From: an uncultured Bacilli bacterium
Lineage (GTDB): Bacteria; Bacillota_I; Bacilli_A; RF39; UBA660
Assembly: GCA_934088535.1 (NCBI GenBank)
Contig: CAKOJC010000007.1
Location: 1 to 42,109 of the forward strand
Direction: 5' to 3'
DNA: 42,109 nt
Made by a program: the position numbers and the translations under genes. Shown here piece after piece: positions 32,961 to 41,963 of this stretch (position 1 is the first letter of the stretch; every line of letters starts with the position of its first letter). The notes below the pieces were generated by a model that did not search any database, had not been told where the DNA came from, and saw only the letters and a program-made list of their open reading frames with translations.

Positions 32961-33727
32961 TAGAATATTAAATACTTTGTTATTAATGGAGTTATTATAT
33001 TTGAAAAATATAATGTCATTATTGCTCCTATAAGTAGAAATGGTCCAAATGGAATGATTCCTTCTTTATTTTTCTTACTAATTATAAATGAGAAGATAAG
33101 ACCAACTACTGAACCTATAAATAATGCAACGAAGCTATTTATTGCTCCTAAGGCTAATGCTATTATACCCATTAGTTTAATATCTCCATCACCTAATGAT
33201 TCTTTTTTGAACATATAATTTCCAAGTAATTTTAATCCATACATTATTGCAAATAATAATGCTGATGCAATAATATGTTTAAATACTTCACTCATTTCTA
33301 AACATACACATAAAGTTATGATAATAGAGATTCCTGATATTATTAGTACCCTATCTGAAATGTAGTAATATAGAAAGTCACTAATTATAGTTACCATTAA
33401 TGCACAAGTTAATATTGTTGCTATCCAGAAATTAAATGTAAAATCATACATTAAATAGTTACATAGGAATAGTAATGCACTTACCATTTCTACAAATGGA
33501 TAGATAAAGTTAATTGGTTTTTTACAGTAAGCACATCTTCCTCCTAGGAATATATATGATAATATTGGAATATTCATATACCATTTTAGTGTTTTACCAC
33601 AATCATTACAAAAGCTTCTAGGTGAGGTAGCTTTTACTTTGTTTGGGATTCTATATCCCATACATCCTAAAAAACTACCCATTACAGCACCTAATACTGT
33701 CATTAAAATCATTATTTCTATTTGCAT
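32960..33727 (-). CDS. Prepilin peptidase (type 4, PilD/ComC family)
   Basis: 255 residues, seven or eight membrane segments. The N-terminal cytoplasmic methyltransferase/zinc region shows SFCNDCGKTL and RCAYCKKP (two CxxC). The aspartyl protease residues are Asp in ISDFLYYYISD and in GDGDIKLMG. It cleaves and possibly methylates type IV pilin-like leader peptides. ATG behind GGGGGATGAATT. It follows the gspF-like gene by 11 bp in an operon. No pilin or PilB/GspE ATPase is in the window. Confidence 0.93.
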   Translation of the reverse strand: MQIEIMILMTVLGAVMGSFLGCMGYRIPNKVKATSPRSFCNDCGKTLKWYMNIPILSYIFLGGRCAYCKKPINFIYPFVEMVSALLFLCNYLMYDFTFNFWIATILTCALMVTIISDFLYYYISDRVLIISGISIIITLCVCLEMSEVFKHIIASALLFAIMYGLKLLGNYMFKKESLGDGDIKLMGIIALALGAINSFVALFIGSVVGLIFSFIISKKNKEGIIPFGPFLLIGAIMTLYFSNIITPLITKYLIF

Positions 33728-33738
33728 AATTCATCCCC

Positions 33739-35556
33739 CTAACTTAATGTTGAGTACATACCAAACATTGGTACTACTATTGCTATTAATATGAATCCAA
33801 CTATTACTGCTAAAAATATAATCATAATTGGTTCTATAAATGTTTTAATCATATTTACTGAGTTTCTTTGCATCTTTTGATAATAGTCACCTACTTTATC
33901 TAGCATTGTTGCAAGCTCACCTGTAGATTCACCTGTAAGTATCATATAATATGCTACTTGAGGTACTGCCCAGTTATCTTTAAATGTTTCACTCATTTTT
34001 TCACCTTTTAATAGGTTATTTATTGTTCTATACATTATTCCTTTATAAATTTCATTTGATGTTATTTTTCCTAAGATATCAATACTATCTGTAAGAAGTA
34101 CATTATTTTTATTTAGTGTTGCGAATGTACGAGCAAATAATGCTATTTCTTTATAAATTATTAAGTTTCCTATTACTGGTAACTTCATAAATATGTGTTG
34201 CATCATTGCTCTAAAAGCTTTGACTTTCTTGTATAGATATGTATAAATTATTACTACTGCAAGTATTACTTCAATAATTGTCATATATTCATTTTGTAAG
34301 AATGCTGAAATATTAAGTGTAATTATTGTTACTTGGTTAAGTTCCGCATTCATTGATTCATATACATCTACAAATTGTGGAACTATATATGTTAACATGA
34401 ATATAACTATTACTATTGCAAATACTAATACTATACATGGATATGCAAGAGCACTAACAACTGCTCTTTTTGTATCTTCAACTTCTTGATAATAAGCACT
34501 CATTTCATCAAGTGTACCTTCTATATTACCAATCATTTCTGCACTTTTAATCATATTTATTAATAAAGCTGGAAATACATTACCTTGCTTGTTCAATGCT
34601 TCTGAGAATGTTTCACCCATTGTAAGTTCATAAATAACTGCGTCATAAACAGATTTATATTTTTTTCTTTTATCTTGTTCAGCTAGGACTTTAACTGCAT
34701 CTGTAAGCGGGATTCCTGCTTTTATATAAGTTGATAATTGAGCAAGCCAGAATATTAAGTCCTTATTTTTCATTTTTCTCTTTATACTAGATGATTCAGT
34801 ATGGAAGAAGTTGATTGCCCAGTTTGTTTCTATTTCATAAACTGTCATTCCTTCATCTATTAAGTATGAATAAACATCTAATTTAGAAAGAGCAGCAAAA
34901 TAACCTTTTACTAACTTTCCATCTTTGTTCTTTGCTAAATATCTATATGTTTGTTTTACCTCTGATCTAACAGCATCCTCACCATTAGGATTTACTGTCA
35001 TTATGATAAGACTTGCTTCTTTTCTTTCACGAGCTGCTTTTACAAATGATAAATTATCATATTTATCTTTAATATATTCTTGAACTCTTTGACTAAATGT
35101 TTTAGTTTCTTCTGCTTTTTCTTTTTTAGCAACGTCTTTTAGTATTTCTATTCTTCTTTTTATACGTGTATAGGCATCATATACAACTTTACTACACTTA
35201 TTATATATAAAGAGTGGTAAATCATAAAATAAAATTGAAAAAGTATAAGTAACACCTATATATAACGCTGTTGAAAGAGCAAATATTTCTAGCCATATAC
35301 TCTTAAAGAAATATTCCCAAATACTTTGTACTATAATTATAATTCCCCATATTAAGTAACTAAAGAATGACACAATAAAAGATATTATTATATCAAAAGT
35401 TCCAAATATACCTACGCCTACGCTTCTTATAAGTGCAATTATTTCAGTAATTATTGTTTTAGGCACTGCCATTATATTAAAAGATGACTTTTTATTTGTT
35501 TTAGGTTTAGCTTGCTTAATGGTTTTTTTCTTCTTAATTGTACCTTTTTTAGCCAT
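33739..35556 (-). CDS. GspF/PilC-like inner-membrane assembly protein with long extra N-terminus
   Basis: 605 residues, against about 400 for typical GspF. The two T2SSF domains are at about 265-395 (LAQLSTYIKAGIPLTDAVKVL ... membrane segment IVLVFAIVIVIFMLTYIV) and 460-600 (FARTFATLNKNNVLLTDSID ... MIIFLAVIVGFILIAIVV). The first 240 residues are unusual: a lysine-rich start, three or four predicted membrane segments within about 30-130, and a charged domain with SLIIMTVNPNGEDAVRSEVK. Its partner is the prepilin peptidase 11 bp downstream. Starts behind AAGGAAAG. It should be the platform of a type IV pilus or competence-like pseudopilus. Confidence 0.9.
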   Translation of the reverse strand: MAKKGTIKKKKTIKQAKPKTNKKSSFNIMAVPKTIITEIIALIRSVGVGIFGTFDIIISFIVSFFSYLIWGIIIIVQSIWEYFFKSIWLEIFALSTALYIGVTYTFSILFYDLPLFIYNKCSKVVYDAYTRIKRRIEILKDVAKKEKAEETKTFSQRVQEYIKDKYDNLSFVKAARERKEASLIIMTVNPNGEDAVRSEVKQTYRYLAKNKDGKLVKGYFAALSKLDVYSYLIDEGMTVYEIETNWAINFFHTESSSIKRKMKNKDLIFWLAQLSTYIKAGIPLTDAVKVLAEQDKRKKYKSVYDAVIYELTMGETFSEALNKQGNVFPALLINMIKSAEMIGNIEGTLDEMSAYYQEVEDTKRAVVSALAYPCIVLVFAIVIVIFMLTYIVPQFVDVYESMNAELNQVTIITLNISAFLQNEYMTIIEVILAVVIIYTYLYKKVKAFRAMMQHIFMKLPVIGNLIIYKEIALFARTFATLNKNNVLLTDSIDILGKITSNEIYKGIMYRTINNLLKGEKMSETFKDNWAVPQVAYYMILTGESTGELATMLDKVGDYYQKMQRNSVNMIKTFIEPIMIIFLAVIVGFILIAIVVPMFGMYSTLS

Positions 35557-35589
35557 ACTTATCTTTCCTTCTTACTCTACTATACATTG

Positions 35590-35598
35590 ATTATAACA
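35590..35598 (-). promoter_or_regulatory. Promoter of the gspF-pilD operon
   Basis: Minus-strand TGTTATAAT (35590-35598), an extended -10, with weak TTTTTA at the -35 position. Leader about 27 nt including AAGGAAAG. Confidence 0.6.
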
Positions 35599-35625
35599 TA
35601 TTATTTTTTAAATAAAAACACCTTT

Positions 35626-35654
35626 TTAACTTTTTTTAATTAATTTAATATAAT
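35626..35654 (+). promoter_or_regulatory. Promoter of the 82-residue gene
   Basis: TTAACT (35626-35631), 17 bp, TATAAT (35649-35654). Start near 35661, so the transcript begins with AGGTGATTAT, only a ribosome binding site, directly before ATG 35671. Confidence 0.7.
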
Positions 35655-35670
35655 ATTTATAGGTGATTAT

Positions 35671-35919
35671 ATGAATACTGAACTTTTATCAATTTTTAAG
35701 AAAATAAATATATCAAGTATTGCTAGTACCGCTAATAAAACATTGGGTGTTATAAAGAAAACTATCCCTGTCTATAGAGAAGTAAAACCATATTTATTAA
35801 AAGAGAAAAGTATTTTTAAAAAGGCAGAAGAACCTTTGTTAGATGAAATAAAAGAAAGTAATGTACCACTTGAAGATAGAAGTTCTTCATACAATGATAC
35901 TCTTACTTTCTTTCAATAG
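35671..35919 (+). CDS. Unrecognised 82-residue protein
   Basis: Good start (AGGTG six bases before ATG) and its own promoter. The sequence has a helical first half (INISSIASTANKTLGVIKKT) followed by IPVYREVKPYLLKEKSIFKK and an acidic tail. No signal peptide or membrane helix is clear. Its centre (NKTLG..KK..PVY.EVKP) resembles small conserved proteins in Bacilli that I cannot name with confidence. The stop codon abuts the stop of the converging lepA without a gap. Confidence 0.7.
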   Translation: MNTELLSIFKKINISSIASTANKTLGVIKKTIPVYREVKPYLLKEKSIFKKAEEPLLDEIKESNVPLEDRSSSYNDTLTFFQ

Positions 35920-37704
35920 TTATTCTCTTTCGTCTGTACTAAGTATTGTTAAGAATGCTTCTTGAGGTATTGATACACTACCTACTTGTTTCATTCTTTT
36001 TTTACCTTCTTTTTGTTTTTCTAGAAGTTTTCTTTTTCTTGATACGTCTCCACCATAACATTTGGCAAGTACATTTTTTTTCATAGCTGAAATGTCTTCA
36101 CGAGCTATTACTTTTGATCCTATGCAAGCTTGAATTGGTACTTGGAACATTTGTCTTGGTATGATCTTTTTTAAGTTTTCACATATTATTTTTCCACGTT
36201 TATATGCAAAGTCTTTATGAACTATTAGACTTAACGCATCAATTATATCACCATTTAGAAGTATATCCATTTTAACTAGTTTGCTTTCTCTGTTACCTAT
36301 GAATTCATAATCAAATGATGCATAACCTTTAGTATAACTCTTTAATTTATCAAAGAAATCATATACTATTTCAGATAGAGGCAATTCATAAGTTATATTG
36401 ACTCTTGTTTCATCTAAGTATGACATATTTTTGTATATACCTCTTTTATCTTGGCATAATTCCATTATTGGTCCTACGTATTCACTTGGCACATAGATAT
36501 TTGCTCTTACGAATGGTTCTAATACTTTTGATATTTTTGATGGATCTGGCATTTTAGATGGTGAATCTATAGATACACTACTTCCATCGTTAAGAATAAC
36601 TTCGTAGATAACTGATGGACTTGTTGCGATTATATCAATTCCAAATTCTCTTTCTATTCTTTCTTGTATGATTTCCATATGAAGAAGTCCTAGAAAACCA
36701 CACCTAAAACCAAAGCCTAAGGCTATTGATGTTTCTGGTTCAAATGTTAAAGATGCATCACTTAATTTAAGTTTTAATAATGCTTCTTTTAAGTCAGGAT
36801 ACTTTGATGATTCAATTGGATATATTCCTGAAAATACCATTGGTTTCATTGGTTTATATCCTGGAAGAGCTTCTACTGTTTCTCCATCTAAACATATTGT
36901 ATCTCCTACTTCTACTTCAGTTATACTTTTAATAGACGCACTTAAGAAGCCTACTTCACCAGCACTTAAGCTATTCTTTTTGATTTCGTGTGGAGTATGT
37001 TTACCTAGTTCTAGTACTTCGTAAGTTGCGTTTGAATTTATAAATCTTATTTTGTCTCCTACTTTAACAGTGCCATCCATTATTCTAATAAGAATAACTA
37101 CACCTTTATATGGGTCAAAGTAGCTATCAAATATTAATGCTCTTAGTTTATTACTATCACTCTTTGGACTTGGAACTCTTTCAATAACTGCATCTAGTAA
37201 TTCATCAACGCCTTCACCAGTTTTTCCTGAACAACAAATTATTTCATCTCTATCAAAGCCTATTGTTTTGACAAGTTCATCTTTTACTTTTTCGGGGTTT
37301 GCATTTGGTAAATCTATTTTATTAATGACTGGTATTATCTTTAGGTCTGCTTCTAGTGCTAAATAAAGGTTTGCTAGTGTTTGAGCTTCTATTCCTTGAG
37401 TTGCATCTACCACTAGAATTGCTCCTTCACAAGCAGCTAGGCTTCTACTCACTTCATAACTAAAGTCTACATGCCCTGGAGTATCTATTAAATGAAGAGT
37501 ATAACCTTTATATTTAAGTTCTACTGCATTTAACTTAATAGTAATTCCTCTTTCTCTTTCAAGATCCATAGAGTCTAGTATTTGATCTTTCTTTTCTCTT
37601 TCAGTTACTGCATGACAAATATCAAGTATTCTGTCTGCTAGAGTACTCTTGCCATGATCTATATGAGCTATTATACAAAAATTTTTAATCTTATCTCTTT
37701 CCAT
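35920..37704 (-). CDS. lepA: Elongation factor 4 (LepA)
   Basis: 594 residues. Translational GTPase with [15 protein letters not shown] (G1), [15 protein letters not shown] (G3), NKIDLPNA (G4), domain II, an EF-G-like domain V and the LepA-specific C-terminal region ([21 protein letters not shown]). It back-translocates or rescues stalled ribosomes. In Bacillus lepA is near spoIIP and rpsT; here it is 32 kb away from them. The ATG has no Shine-Dalgarno: upstream is ATATTTCTT, and the -10 ends eight bases before it, so it is a candidate leaderless mRNA. Confidence 0.97.
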   Translation of the reverse strand: MERDKIKNFCIIAHIDHGKSTLADRILDICHAVTEREKKDQILDSMDLERERGITIKLNAVELKYKGYTLHLIDTPGHVDFSYEVSRSLAACEGAILVVDATQGIEAQTLANLYLALEADLKIIPVINKIDLPNANPEKVKDELVKTIGFDRDEIICCSGKTGEGVDELLDAVIERVPSPKSDSNKLRALIFDSYFDPYKGVVILIRIMDGTVKVGDKIRFINSNATYEVLELGKHTPHEIKKNSLSAGEVGFLSASIKSITEVEVGDTICLDGETVEALPGYKPMKPMVFSGIYPIESSKYPDLKEALLKLKLSDASLTFEPETSIALGFGFRCGFLGLLHMEIIQERIEREFGIDIIATSPSVIYEVILNDGSSVSIDSPSKMPDPSKISKVLEPFVRANIYVPSEYVGPIMELCQDKRGIYKNMSYLDETRVNITYELPLSEIVYDFFDKLKSYTKGYASFDYEFIGNRESKLVKMDILLNGDIIDALSLIVHKDFAYKRGKIICENLKKIIPRQMFQVPIQACIGSKVIAREDISAMKKNVLAKCYGGDVSRKRKLLEKQKEGKKRMKQVGSVSIPQEAFLTILSTDERE

Positions 37705-37711
37705 AAGAAAT

Positions 37712-37740
37712 ATTTTAACAAATTAAGTCATAAAATACAA
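37712..37740 (-). promoter_or_regulatory. lepA promoter, predicted leaderless start
   Basis: TTGTAT (37735-37740, minus strand), 17 bp, TAAAAT (37712-37717), with TGT as extended -10. Seven bases separate the -10 from the ATG at 37704, so RNA would start on or next to it. Confidence 0.75.
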
Positions 37741-37747
37741 TTGTTTG

Positions 37748-37777
37748 TATAATAAAAGAGAACTATTTTAGTCCTCT
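37748..37777 (-). terminator. sigA terminator
   Basis: Stem AGAGGACT / AGTTCTCT (minus strand, 37757-37764 with 37770-37777, one G-U pair), then TTTATTATAC. It lies 70 bp after the sigA stop and ends next to the lepA -35. Confidence 0.7.
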
Positions 37778-37847
37778 ATCGTTTTCACTTATTCTTTTAA
37801 AAAAAATTATATTTTAAAATATTAACTGGTATATTTTATTTCTTTTC

Positions 37848-39095
37848 TTAGCAGTTTTTTGATTTAACGAATTGTAATTTCATACCTGATTCTGGACTCT
37901 TTGGATCGAATGCTTTAACACCTCTATTATGTCTTAATTTTCTTATTGCTTTTGCTTCTATTTGTCTAATTCTTTCACGAGTTACATGAAGTTGTTGACC
38001 TATTTCTTCTAGGGTATGTACTCTTCCATCATCAAAACCAAATCTTAATGCAATTACTAGCGCTTCACGATCTGTTAATATTCCACCATTAAATACTATT
38101 TTTTTAAAGTCTTCGTAGAATAATTTATCTGAATAATCTTGATCTCTTGTATTTGGATCTTCTATCATATCTCCTAGTTCTGTATCTTCTGGTTCAGAAC
38201 CGGTTCCTTTTACTGGAGTAGATAAAGATACTGGGTTGCTTGCTATTACTTTTTGTATTTCTTCTACTCTTTCTCTAGACATATCTAATACATCAGCTAT
38301 ATCTTGTGAAGTTGGTTCAGTTCCATATTCTTTTTCATATCTTTCTATAACTTTTTTAACCTTTTGGACTTCTTCATGTAAATGTACTGGTATTCTTATA
38401 ACTCTTGATTTATCAGCTATTGCTCTTGTCATTGCTTGACGAATCCACCAAGTAGAATAAGTACTGAATTTATATCCTTTGGTATAGTCGAATTTTTCAA
38501 CTGCTTTCATAAGACCTATATTTCCTTCTTGAATTAAATCTAGCATTGGAAGTCCACGTCCTACATAACGTTTAGCAATCGAAACAACTAAACGAAGATT
38601 ACGTTCTGCTAATATTTTTGCTGCTTCTTCATCACCCTCAGCAACTCTCTTACCTATTTCAAGTTCTTCTTCATGTGTTAAAAGTGGCATATCAAGTTCT
38701 CTTAAATACATTCTTACATTATCTACATAAGCCAAAGTATCATAACTAAGATCTAATTCTCCTGCTGGTTTAACTTCTTCTACTTCTTCTGCTACTTCTT
38801 TTTCTTTTATTTCTTTACCAGTAAGCATAGAATATGATGTAATCATTGCTCCAATAGTATCATTACCTACTATATCCATAATACCTTCTATATCTAAGAT
38901 GGTATCTAACATTTCTTTTAAAGATAATGAATCTTTAATTAAATCATTAGTGTCATCTATTGTTAAAGATATTTTTTTAGCTTGTAAAAATTTTGCTAGA
39001 TTTCTACAATTCTTTAATTGATTAGATTTTCCTACTAGAAATGTTGAATCAGCATATTCTTGTATCATTTTAAATTTTTCTTCTTTTGTCGCCAT
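37848..39095 (-). CDS. sigA: Primary sigma factor
   Basis: 415 residues. Regions 1.2 to 4.2 are all present: [84 protein letters not shown] and the region 4.2 helix-turn-helix [20 protein letters not shown]. The C-terminus extends past region 4 by about 20 residues and ends KSKNC. dnaG, usually directly upstream in Firmicutes, is absent; ppa is there instead. Starts behind AAGGGGTGA with an extended -10 promoter. Confidence 0.97.
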   Translation of the reverse strand: MATKEEKFKMIQEYADSTFLVGKSNQLKNCRNLAKFLQAKKISLTIDDTNDLIKDSLSLKEMLDTILDIEGIMDIVGNDTIGAMITSYSMLTGKEIKEKEVAEEVEEVKPAGELDLSYDTLAYVDNVRMYLRELDMPLLTHEEELEIGKRVAEGDEEAAKILAERNLRLVVSIAKRYVGRGLPMLDLIQEGNIGLMKAVEKFDYTKGYKFSTYSTWWIRQAMTRAIADKSRVIRIPVHLHEEVQKVKKVIERYEKEYGTEPTSQDIADVLDMSRERVEEIQKVIASNPVSLSTPVKGTGSEPEDTELGDMIEDPNTRDQDYSDKLFYEDFKKIVFNGGILTDREALVIALRFGFDDGRVHTLEEIGQQLHVTRERIRQIEAKAIRKLRHNRGVKAFDPKSPESGMKLQFVKSKNC

Positions 39096-39123
39096 AATTT
39101 CACCCCTTTAAAAAGCGTTTTAT

Positions 39124-39152
39124 ATTATATCATATTGTTTCTTTGTATGCAA
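39124..39152 (-). promoter_or_regulatory. sigA promoter
   Basis: TTGCAT (39147-39152, minus strand), 17 bp, TATAAT (39124-39129), with TGA as extended -10. Leader about 22 nt. Confidence 0.8.
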
Positions 39153-39171
39153 CTTTTTTCTTTTTTTAGGC

Positions 39172-39196
39172 ATAAAAAAAGAAGCATTTAACTTCT
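39172..39196 (-). terminator. ppa terminator
   Basis: Stem AGAAG / CTTCT (39180-39184 with 39192-39196), then seven T on the minus strand. It overlaps the TAG stop of ppa. Confidence 0.65.
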
Positions 39197-39680
39197 ATTT
39201 AATATTATCTTTATATCTTTTAATCGAATCCTCTATAACTTTTAATGCTTCTTCTTTATCATAGTATTTTCCTACTTGAACTTTTATATCTTGTAGTGTT
39301 TTGTAATTTTCAAAAAAATTCTTTATTTCTTCTAACATAAATTCAGATAGATCTTTTAATTCGTTGATTTCATTATATCTAGGGTCGACATCTACTACAG
39401 AAATAATTTTATAATCTTCTGCTCCATTATCAATGAGTTTTAAACATCCAACTACTCTAGCTGGTATTACACATCCTGGATAAGTAGGCTCAGTACCAAT
39501 AACAAGTATATCAAGTGGATCTCCATCTTTAGCAAGTGTATTATCAATAAAACCATATTCTGCTGGATAAGCCATTGCTGAATATAAAACTCTATCTAAT
39601 TTAATCTTACCATTCTTGATTTCAAACTTATTTCTACTTCTATAAGGAATTTCTATTATAGCTTCTACTACGTTATTCAT
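39195..39680 (-). CDS. ppa: Inorganic pyrophosphatase, soluble type I
   Basis: 161 residues, the size of bacterial family I enzymes. Visible signature: the substrate-contact RNKFEI, YPAEYGFIDNTLAKDGDPLD with the metal-binding acids, and VVDVDPRYNEI. It hydrolyses pyrophosphate from biosynthesis. Starts with ATG behind AGGATGGTGA. Its promoter overlaps the rpmF terminator. Confidence 0.95.
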   Translation of the reverse strand: MNNVVEAIIEIPYRSRNKFEIKNGKIKLDRVLYSAMAYPAEYGFIDNTLAKDGDPLDILVIGTEPTYPGCVIPARVVGCLKLIDNGAEDYKIISVVDVDPRYNEINELKDLSEFMLEEIKNFFENYKTLQDIKVQVGKYYDKEEALKVIEDSIKRYKDNIK

Positions 39681-39700
39681 TTATTCACCATCCTAAAAGA

Positions 39701-39709
39701 AGTATAACA
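39701..39709 (-). promoter_or_regulatory. ppa promoter
   Basis: Minus-strand TGTTATACT (39701-39709), extended -10, with TGGCTT at the -35 position within the rpmF terminator stem. Confidence 0.5.
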
Positions 39710-39717
39710 TAAGACAA

Positions 39718-39742
39718 CAAAAAAAGCCAACATTAGTTGACT
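39718..39742 (-). terminator. rpmF terminator
   Basis: Seven-pair stem AGTCAAC / GTTGGCT (39736-39742 with 39725-39731, one G-U), then seven T on the minus strand. It overlaps the TAG stop of rpmF. Confidence 0.8.
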
Positions 39743-39956
39743 ACTTTGTTTCTTCTTTAGTAACTTTGATAGCTTCTTTACCTTTGTAATAACCACATTT
39801 TGTGCAAGCTCTATGAGGAGCAACTACAGCACCACAATTAGTACAAGTAGTAACTGTTGGAGCAGTTTTCTTTAAATGTGTTCTTCTTTGTCTTTTAGCA
39901 GTTTTACTAATTCTTCTAAATGGTAAAGCACCAAATAAAGTAATGTCTAATCTCAT
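39741..39956 (-). CDS. rpmF: 50S ribosomal protein L32
   Basis: 71 residues. After a nine-residue lead (MRLDITLFG) comes ALPFRRISKTAKRQRRTHLK, matching the standard L32 start M(A/G)VPFRRxSK, then CTNCG and CTKCG as the zinc-binding pair. The Shine-Dalgarno AAGGAGG is placed for the ATG at 39956, so the N-terminal extension is probably real. The C-terminal tail (GKEAIKVTKEETK) is also a little longer than usual. Confidence 0.95.
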   Translation of the reverse strand: MRLDITLFGALPFRRISKTAKRQRRTHLKKTAPTVTTCTNCGAVVAPHRACTKCGYYKGKEAIKVTKEETK

Positions 39957-40014
39957 TTTTATTCCTCCTTTTATATCAGGTCGTAAAAATATATCTTTTT
40001 CACTTCGCTAAAGT

Positions 40015-40043
40015 ATTTTCTCATAAAAAGATAAAAATATCAA
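40015..40043 (-). promoter_or_regulatory. rpmF promoter
   Basis: TTGATA (40038-40043, minus strand), 17 bp, GAAAAT (40015-40020). Leader about 52 nt with no recognised structure. A close 'AAAAGATAtAtTTTTAc' and 'GATATTTTTATCTTTTT' A/T pattern occurs around it. Confidence 0.5.
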
Positions 40044-40070
40044 GAGAATTTTAGTATTTTCTTATAAAAT

Positions 40071-40099
40071 TTGTATAATTATTAGTATTTTGTTATAAT
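40071..40099 (+). promoter_or_regulatory. Promoter of the HAD phosphatase-tmcAL pair
   Basis: TTGTAT (40071-40076), 17 bp, TATAAT (40094-40099), with TGT as extended -10. Leader about 14 nt with AAGGGGGA. Confidence 0.85.
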
Positions 40100-40119
40100 T
40101 TTCGTAAGGGGGATACTCT

Positions 40120-40821
40120 ATGAAACTATTAGTTAGTGATTATGATGGTACTTTTAATGAAGATAATAGACTATCTAAAATTAATAAAAATATAGATGCA
40201 GTTAAAAGATTTATGGATAATGGTAATATATTTGCTTTTGCAACCGGTAGAAATTATGAGTCAATTAAGAAAGAAATTACTAAGTATCATATACCATATA
40301 ACTATCTAATATGTAGTAATGGTAGTACTGTGTTTGATCATAAAGATAATATATTATTTCAAAATACTTTATTAATAGATGCAGTTAGAAAAACGCTTAA
40401 ATATCTTGATCATTTTGGATTTATTAAAAGTGTAGAACTTCATGATGCTTATGGTAGAGTTACAAATGACTTTAATAATGTATGCGAGATAATTTGTACT
40501 TTGAAATTTAAAAATGCTTTAGATGCAAGAATGGTAAGAGAAGAAATTGCTTTTTTAGATAGTTTTTCTTTTATGAATGTAATTATATTTAAAGAAGAAC
40601 TTGATAAAAGTGATGGTATATATGTAGTAAGTCGTATAGAAGGAATTAATAAAGATGATATTTATACCATTGGAGATGCTTCTAATGATAAAGGGATGCT
40701 TGAAGAATTTAATGGTTTTAAGATGCCCTACTCATACCCTGAAATAATGTTTAGTGAAGCAAAAATAGTTAGATCTGTTAAAAACTTAGTTAGAAAGATA
40801 GAAAGGAATAGTCATGAATAA
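40120..40821 (+). CDS. HAD superfamily phosphatase, Cof type
   Basis: 233 residues. Motif I is SDYDGTFNED at the start, motif II is AFATGRNYESI, and motif III/IV is TIGDASNDKGML, all in the Cof/HAD-IIB pattern with an inserted cap domain. Such enzymes dephosphorylate sugar phosphates or related cofactors; the substrate is unspecified. ATG behind AAGGGGGA. Its end overlaps tmcAL by 8 bp. Confidence 0.92.
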   Translation: MKLLVSDYDGTFNEDNRLSKINKNIDAVKRFMDNGNIFAFATGRNYESIKKEITKYHIPYNYLICSNGSTVFDHKDNILFQNTLLIDAVRKTLKYLDHFGFIKSVELHDAYGRVTNDFNNVCEIICTLKFKNALDARMVREEIAFLDSFSFMNVIIFKEELDKSDGIYVVSRIEGINKDDIYTIGDASNDKGMLEEFNGFKMPYSYPEIMFSEAKIVRSVKNLVRKIERNSHE

Positions 40822-41947
40822 AGTAATTGGTATAGTTGCTGAATATAATCCATTTCATAATGGACACAAGTATCAAATAGATAAAATAAGAGAAAAGTAC
40901 AAAGATGCTACAATTGTTGTGGTAAGTTCCTCATCGTTTACGCAAAGAGGAGATACATCAATATTAAATAAATTTGATAAAGCCGAAGTTGCACTTAATA
41001 ATGGAGTTGATTTAGTAGTTGAACTCCCTTATGTTTATAGTACTCAAAGTAGTGATATATTTGCTAATGCTGCTATAAAGATACTTAACTATTTAAAAGT
41101 TGATGCTATATGTTTTGGTACAGAAAGAGATAGTATTGGTGATATTAAAAAATGTGCTATTACACAGTTAAATGATCCAAAGTATGATGAAATAGTACGC
41201 GAGGAACTAGATTCAGGTGTTAACTACCCTACTGCCTTAAATAAGGCATTAAAGAAACTTATAGATATAGAAATAACTGAACCTAATGATTTACTTGCTT
41301 TGAGTTATATAAAAGAGATTATAAAGAATCAATATAATATAGAAATATTTAATATAAAAAGAACTAATGATTTTCATGATATAGAATCTAATGAGAAAAT
41401 AATTTCTGCGTCTAATGTTAGAAATAAAATAATAAATAATATTGATATTAAGAATTATGTGCCAAGTGATGTGTATTTAAAACTTAAAGATATTAAACTT
41501 AATGATAAATATTTTGAATTTTTGAAATATAAAATAAATTCTGAAGATAACTTAGAAAAGTATTTAGATGTAGATGAAGGACTAAGTACAAGAATTAGAG
41601 ATGCAATAGATAAATCTAATGATCTTGAAGAATTGATTCAAAATATCAAAACTAAGAGATATACTTATAATAAAATATCTAGGATGCTTAACCATATACT
41701 TTGTTCATTTACTAAGGATGAGAGAGATAAAACTAAAGATATAGAATATATAAGAATACTTGGATTTGATGGTATTGGTCAAAAACATTTAAATAGTATT
41801 AAAGATGAAATGGAAATTAAAATACTTAATAAGTTTGATACTAGTTATAAAGCATTAGAAATAGAAAAAAGAGTTAGTAGTATATATTCCATGATAATGT
41901 CTGATATAATGGATAAAGAAATTAAAAATATACCAGTTAAAAAGTGA
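40814..41947 (+). CDS. tmcAL: tRNA(Met) cytidine acetate ligase TmcAL
   Basis: 377 residues. The nucleotidyltransferase-type N-terminus IVAEYNPFHNGHKYQIDKI carries the HxGH-like signature, followed by SSSSFTQRGDTSILNKFDKA and VELPYVYSTQSSDIFANAA, the TmcAL (formerly YlbM) pattern. It makes N4-acetylcytidine at the wobble position of elongator tRNA-Met using acetate and ATP, and needs no acetyl-CoA. The start overlaps the HAD gene end; AGAAAGGA lies just before. Ends in TGA within a terminator. Confidence 0.95.
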   Translation: MNKVIGIVAEYNPFHNGHKYQIDKIREKYKDATIVVVSSSSFTQRGDTSILNKFDKAEVALNNGVDLVVELPYVYSTQSSDIFANAAIKILNYLKVDAICFGTERDSIGDIKKCAITQLNDPKYDEIVREELDSGVNYPTALNKALKKLIDIEITEPNDLLALSYIKEIIKNQYNIEIFNIKRTNDFHDIESNEKIISASNVRNKIINNIDIKNYVPSDVYLKLKDIKLNDKYFEFLKYKINSEDNLEKYLDVDEGLSTRIRDAIDKSNDLEELIQNIKTKRYTYNKISRMLNHILCSFTKDERDKTKDIEYIRILGFDGIGQKHLNSIKDEMEIKILNKFDTSYKALEIEKRVSSIYSMIMSDIMDKEIKNIPVKK

Positions 41948-41963
41948 CTTTTGAGGTCACTTT
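41941..41963. terminator. Bidirectional terminator between tmcAL and polA
   Basis: Stem AAAGTGAC / GTCACTTT (41941-41948 with 41956-41963), with TTATTTTG on the plus side and TTTTTAACTG on the minus side. It overlaps the stop codon of tmcAL and that of polA. Confidence 0.8.
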
